The notes beneath the pieces are model-generated. The model was given only the letters and a program-made list of their open reading frames with translations. It was not told the origin of the DNA and made no database searches. From Salinivirga sp035268865 (GTDB lineage Bacteria > Bacteroidota > Bacteroidia > Bacteroidales > Salinivirgaceae): a stretch of 64,000 nt of DNA. The stretch is taken from the NCBI RefSeq assembly GCF_035268865.1, contig NZ_DATFKB010000104.1, forward strand, positions 1 to 64,000, in the 5' to 3' direction. Shown here piece after piece: positions 63,092-64,000 of this stretch; position 1 is the first letter of the stretch; each line of letters opens with the position of its first letter. The translations under genes were made by a program, and so were the position numbers.

Positions 63092-64000
63092 CTATTTTTG
63101 AATATTTTCACTTAATGGCAGGCCAAATTCTTCTACCATTTTAATATCCATGGATTCGAGTTCATCCATTACTGGTTCATAAATCTCTTTCACAACCGGT
63201 CTGTATACGCCGGCAAGTTTAATTTTATCCTGCAAAATACGATCTACAGCAACAGCAGCAGGAAGCGCCACAGTACGAGCAATTGAAGTATAGCCCTGAG
63301 GATCACCAAAATCGAGCAACCGCGATTTTATAACTTCTTTTTCGCCATCTTTTCTTTTGACCAAAAAGACATGTTGCATAGCGACCATATCTCTGTCATT
63401 ATCATTCATCCACATTTTTTCGATCATAAGATCTGATGTAACTTCAAAAGCTGTATCTTTTTCCCTGTTCATCTCTTTATCATCCAAAAGCCCCAGCCAT
63501 TCGATTGATTTTATAGCATCAGCATCTTTGGGGATATTAAGCTTTTCAGCAATAGCCTGTTTGATATCTGCTCCGTTTAACCTGGCCATATCTTTAACAA
63601 ATTCGGCATAAGTTTTACCTGTAAAATCATGCTCATCCGTCTCAATCAGATTGAGTCTTTTTATAGCATCGAGTGTGGCACACCAACTTTGATGTCTGAA
63701 TGTGCCTCTGAATATTGTCTTAACCTCAGGTATACCATAAATATCGATATAATCAATTGAATTCCGGTTTGGATAAACATCCATTGTTCCAACATTTGGA
63801 AAATCAACCTCAAAGATATCCTGGAAAAGTGTTTGGGGCTCAACGTAAACCTCCTTACCTTTATGCAGGTAAGTGGCATCATTTTTACTTGCCAGAATTA
63901 CTCCCTTGGGGCTCCATGAGAACTTGTACCCTAATGGATTATCAACATCCTTTGGGTCAGGGAGCGCTCCCGTTATAGAAAAAAATTCTTCAATCTCTCC
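63092..64000 (-). CDS. saccharopine dehydrogenase family protein, N-terminus beyond the right edge
   Basis: 303 codons are present, open to the window edge. The frame includes NPLGYKFSWSPKGVILASKN near the start, YIDIYGIPEVKTIFRGTFRH and, at the end, AVAVDRILQDKIKLAGVYRP, all typical of the C-terminal catalytic half of saccharopine reductases/dehydrogenases. It probably acts in lysine or related amino-acid metabolism with an NAD(P) domain missing here. The nominal ATG at 63784 is internal; the upstream codons continue the same protein. Confidence 0.9.
   Translation of the reverse strand, partial: GEIEEFFSITGALPDPKDVDNPLGYKFSWSPKGVILASKNDATYLHKGKEVYVEPQTLFQDIFEVDFPNVGTMDVYPNRNSIDYIDIYGIPEVKTIFRGTFRHQSWCATLDAIKRLNLIETDEHDFTGKTYAEFVKDMARLNGADIKQAIAEKLNIPKDADAIKSIEWLGLLDDKEMNREKDTAFEVTSDLMIEKMWMNDNDRDMVAMQHVFLVKRKDGEKEVIKSRLLDFGDPQGYTSIARTVALPAAVAVDRILQDKIKLAGVYRPVVKEIYEPVMDELESMDIKMVEEFGLPLSENIQK

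Noticed and set aside
1..64000. CRISPR arrays, tRNA or rRNA genes, and intact insertion sequences
   Set aside because: No regularly spaced direct repeats, no cloverleaf or rRNA-like sequence and no transposase frame were seen on reading both strands; a tRNA scan would be a stronger test.

Overview
The window reads as a chromosomal segment of a Bacteroidota bacterium. It is AT-rich, and several promoters match the Bacteroidota form TTTG-N19/20-TAnnTTTG. Two secreted enzymes carry type IX secretion (T9SS) C-terminal sorting domains. Other lineage markers are DUF6427 and DUF5777 proteins, a TIGR02757 protein, a fused SecDF, a LeuRS with an extra segment before KMSKS, and GldL-like 'HWPG' membrane segments. 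The order cannot be fixed from sequence alone; a marine or sediment Bacteroidales/Marinilabiliales-type organism is plausible. No rRNA, tRNA or CRISPR array was seen.

Layout. 0-5.3 kb: truncated NUC1-type nuclease, YgaP-like membrane protein, large multi-PAS histidine kinase, and a prokaryotic glutamate-receptor-type channel with a TVGYGD filter. 5.5-10.8 kb: leuS, a YitT protein and an M23 peptidase. 10.9-17.6 kb: T9SS-exported serine hydrolase, outer-membrane barrel, beta-propeller/transglutaminase protein, DMT exporter, tandem universal stress protein and rhodanese. 17.7-20.5 kb: a PadR regulator overlapping two membrane proteins built from repeated GldL-like segments. 20.7-25.0 kb: an accessory stretch with a lone HIRAN protein, a WYL regulator, a lipoprotein, an AbiEi antitoxin whose AbiEii partner is cut off after about 20 codons, and the scar of a PLD-domain helicase gene. 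This stretch is bounded by two near-identical 17-bp palindromic promoter motifs pointing inward. 25.3-37 kb: a giant alpha-2-macroglobulin, purD, a DUF6427 membrane protein, DUF1858, a TPR protein and a GT2 glycosyltransferase.

37.1-45.7 kb is the most coherent functional module. It encodes an inner-membrane cytochrome b, a heptaheme cytochrome c with a membrane tail, a monoheme cytochrome c, a DUF5777 beta-barrel, a monoheme lipoprotein and a hexaheme lipoprotein with a collagen-like linker. Divergent from these is an FNR-like regulator with a CxxCxxC N-terminus, followed by a fused CcsB-CcsA haem-attachment protein. The regulator has a perfect TTGAT-N4-ATCAA palindrome placed at about -41.5 of a likely start site. 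The set can be read as an oxygen-controlled electron conduit from the quinone pool to the outer surface; this is inference.

45.7-64 kb: a membrane-tethered pseudo-receiver, class III aminotransferase, LytTR response regulator, T9SS-exported subtilase, dTDP-rhamnose genes rfbA/C/D with a UDP-glucuronate decarboxylase, lipoprotein, YiiX-type amidase, TrmN6, TIGR02757 protein, LysE transporter, LolD-type ATPase, SecDF and the C-terminal part of a saccharopine-dehydrogenase-like protein running off the right edge.
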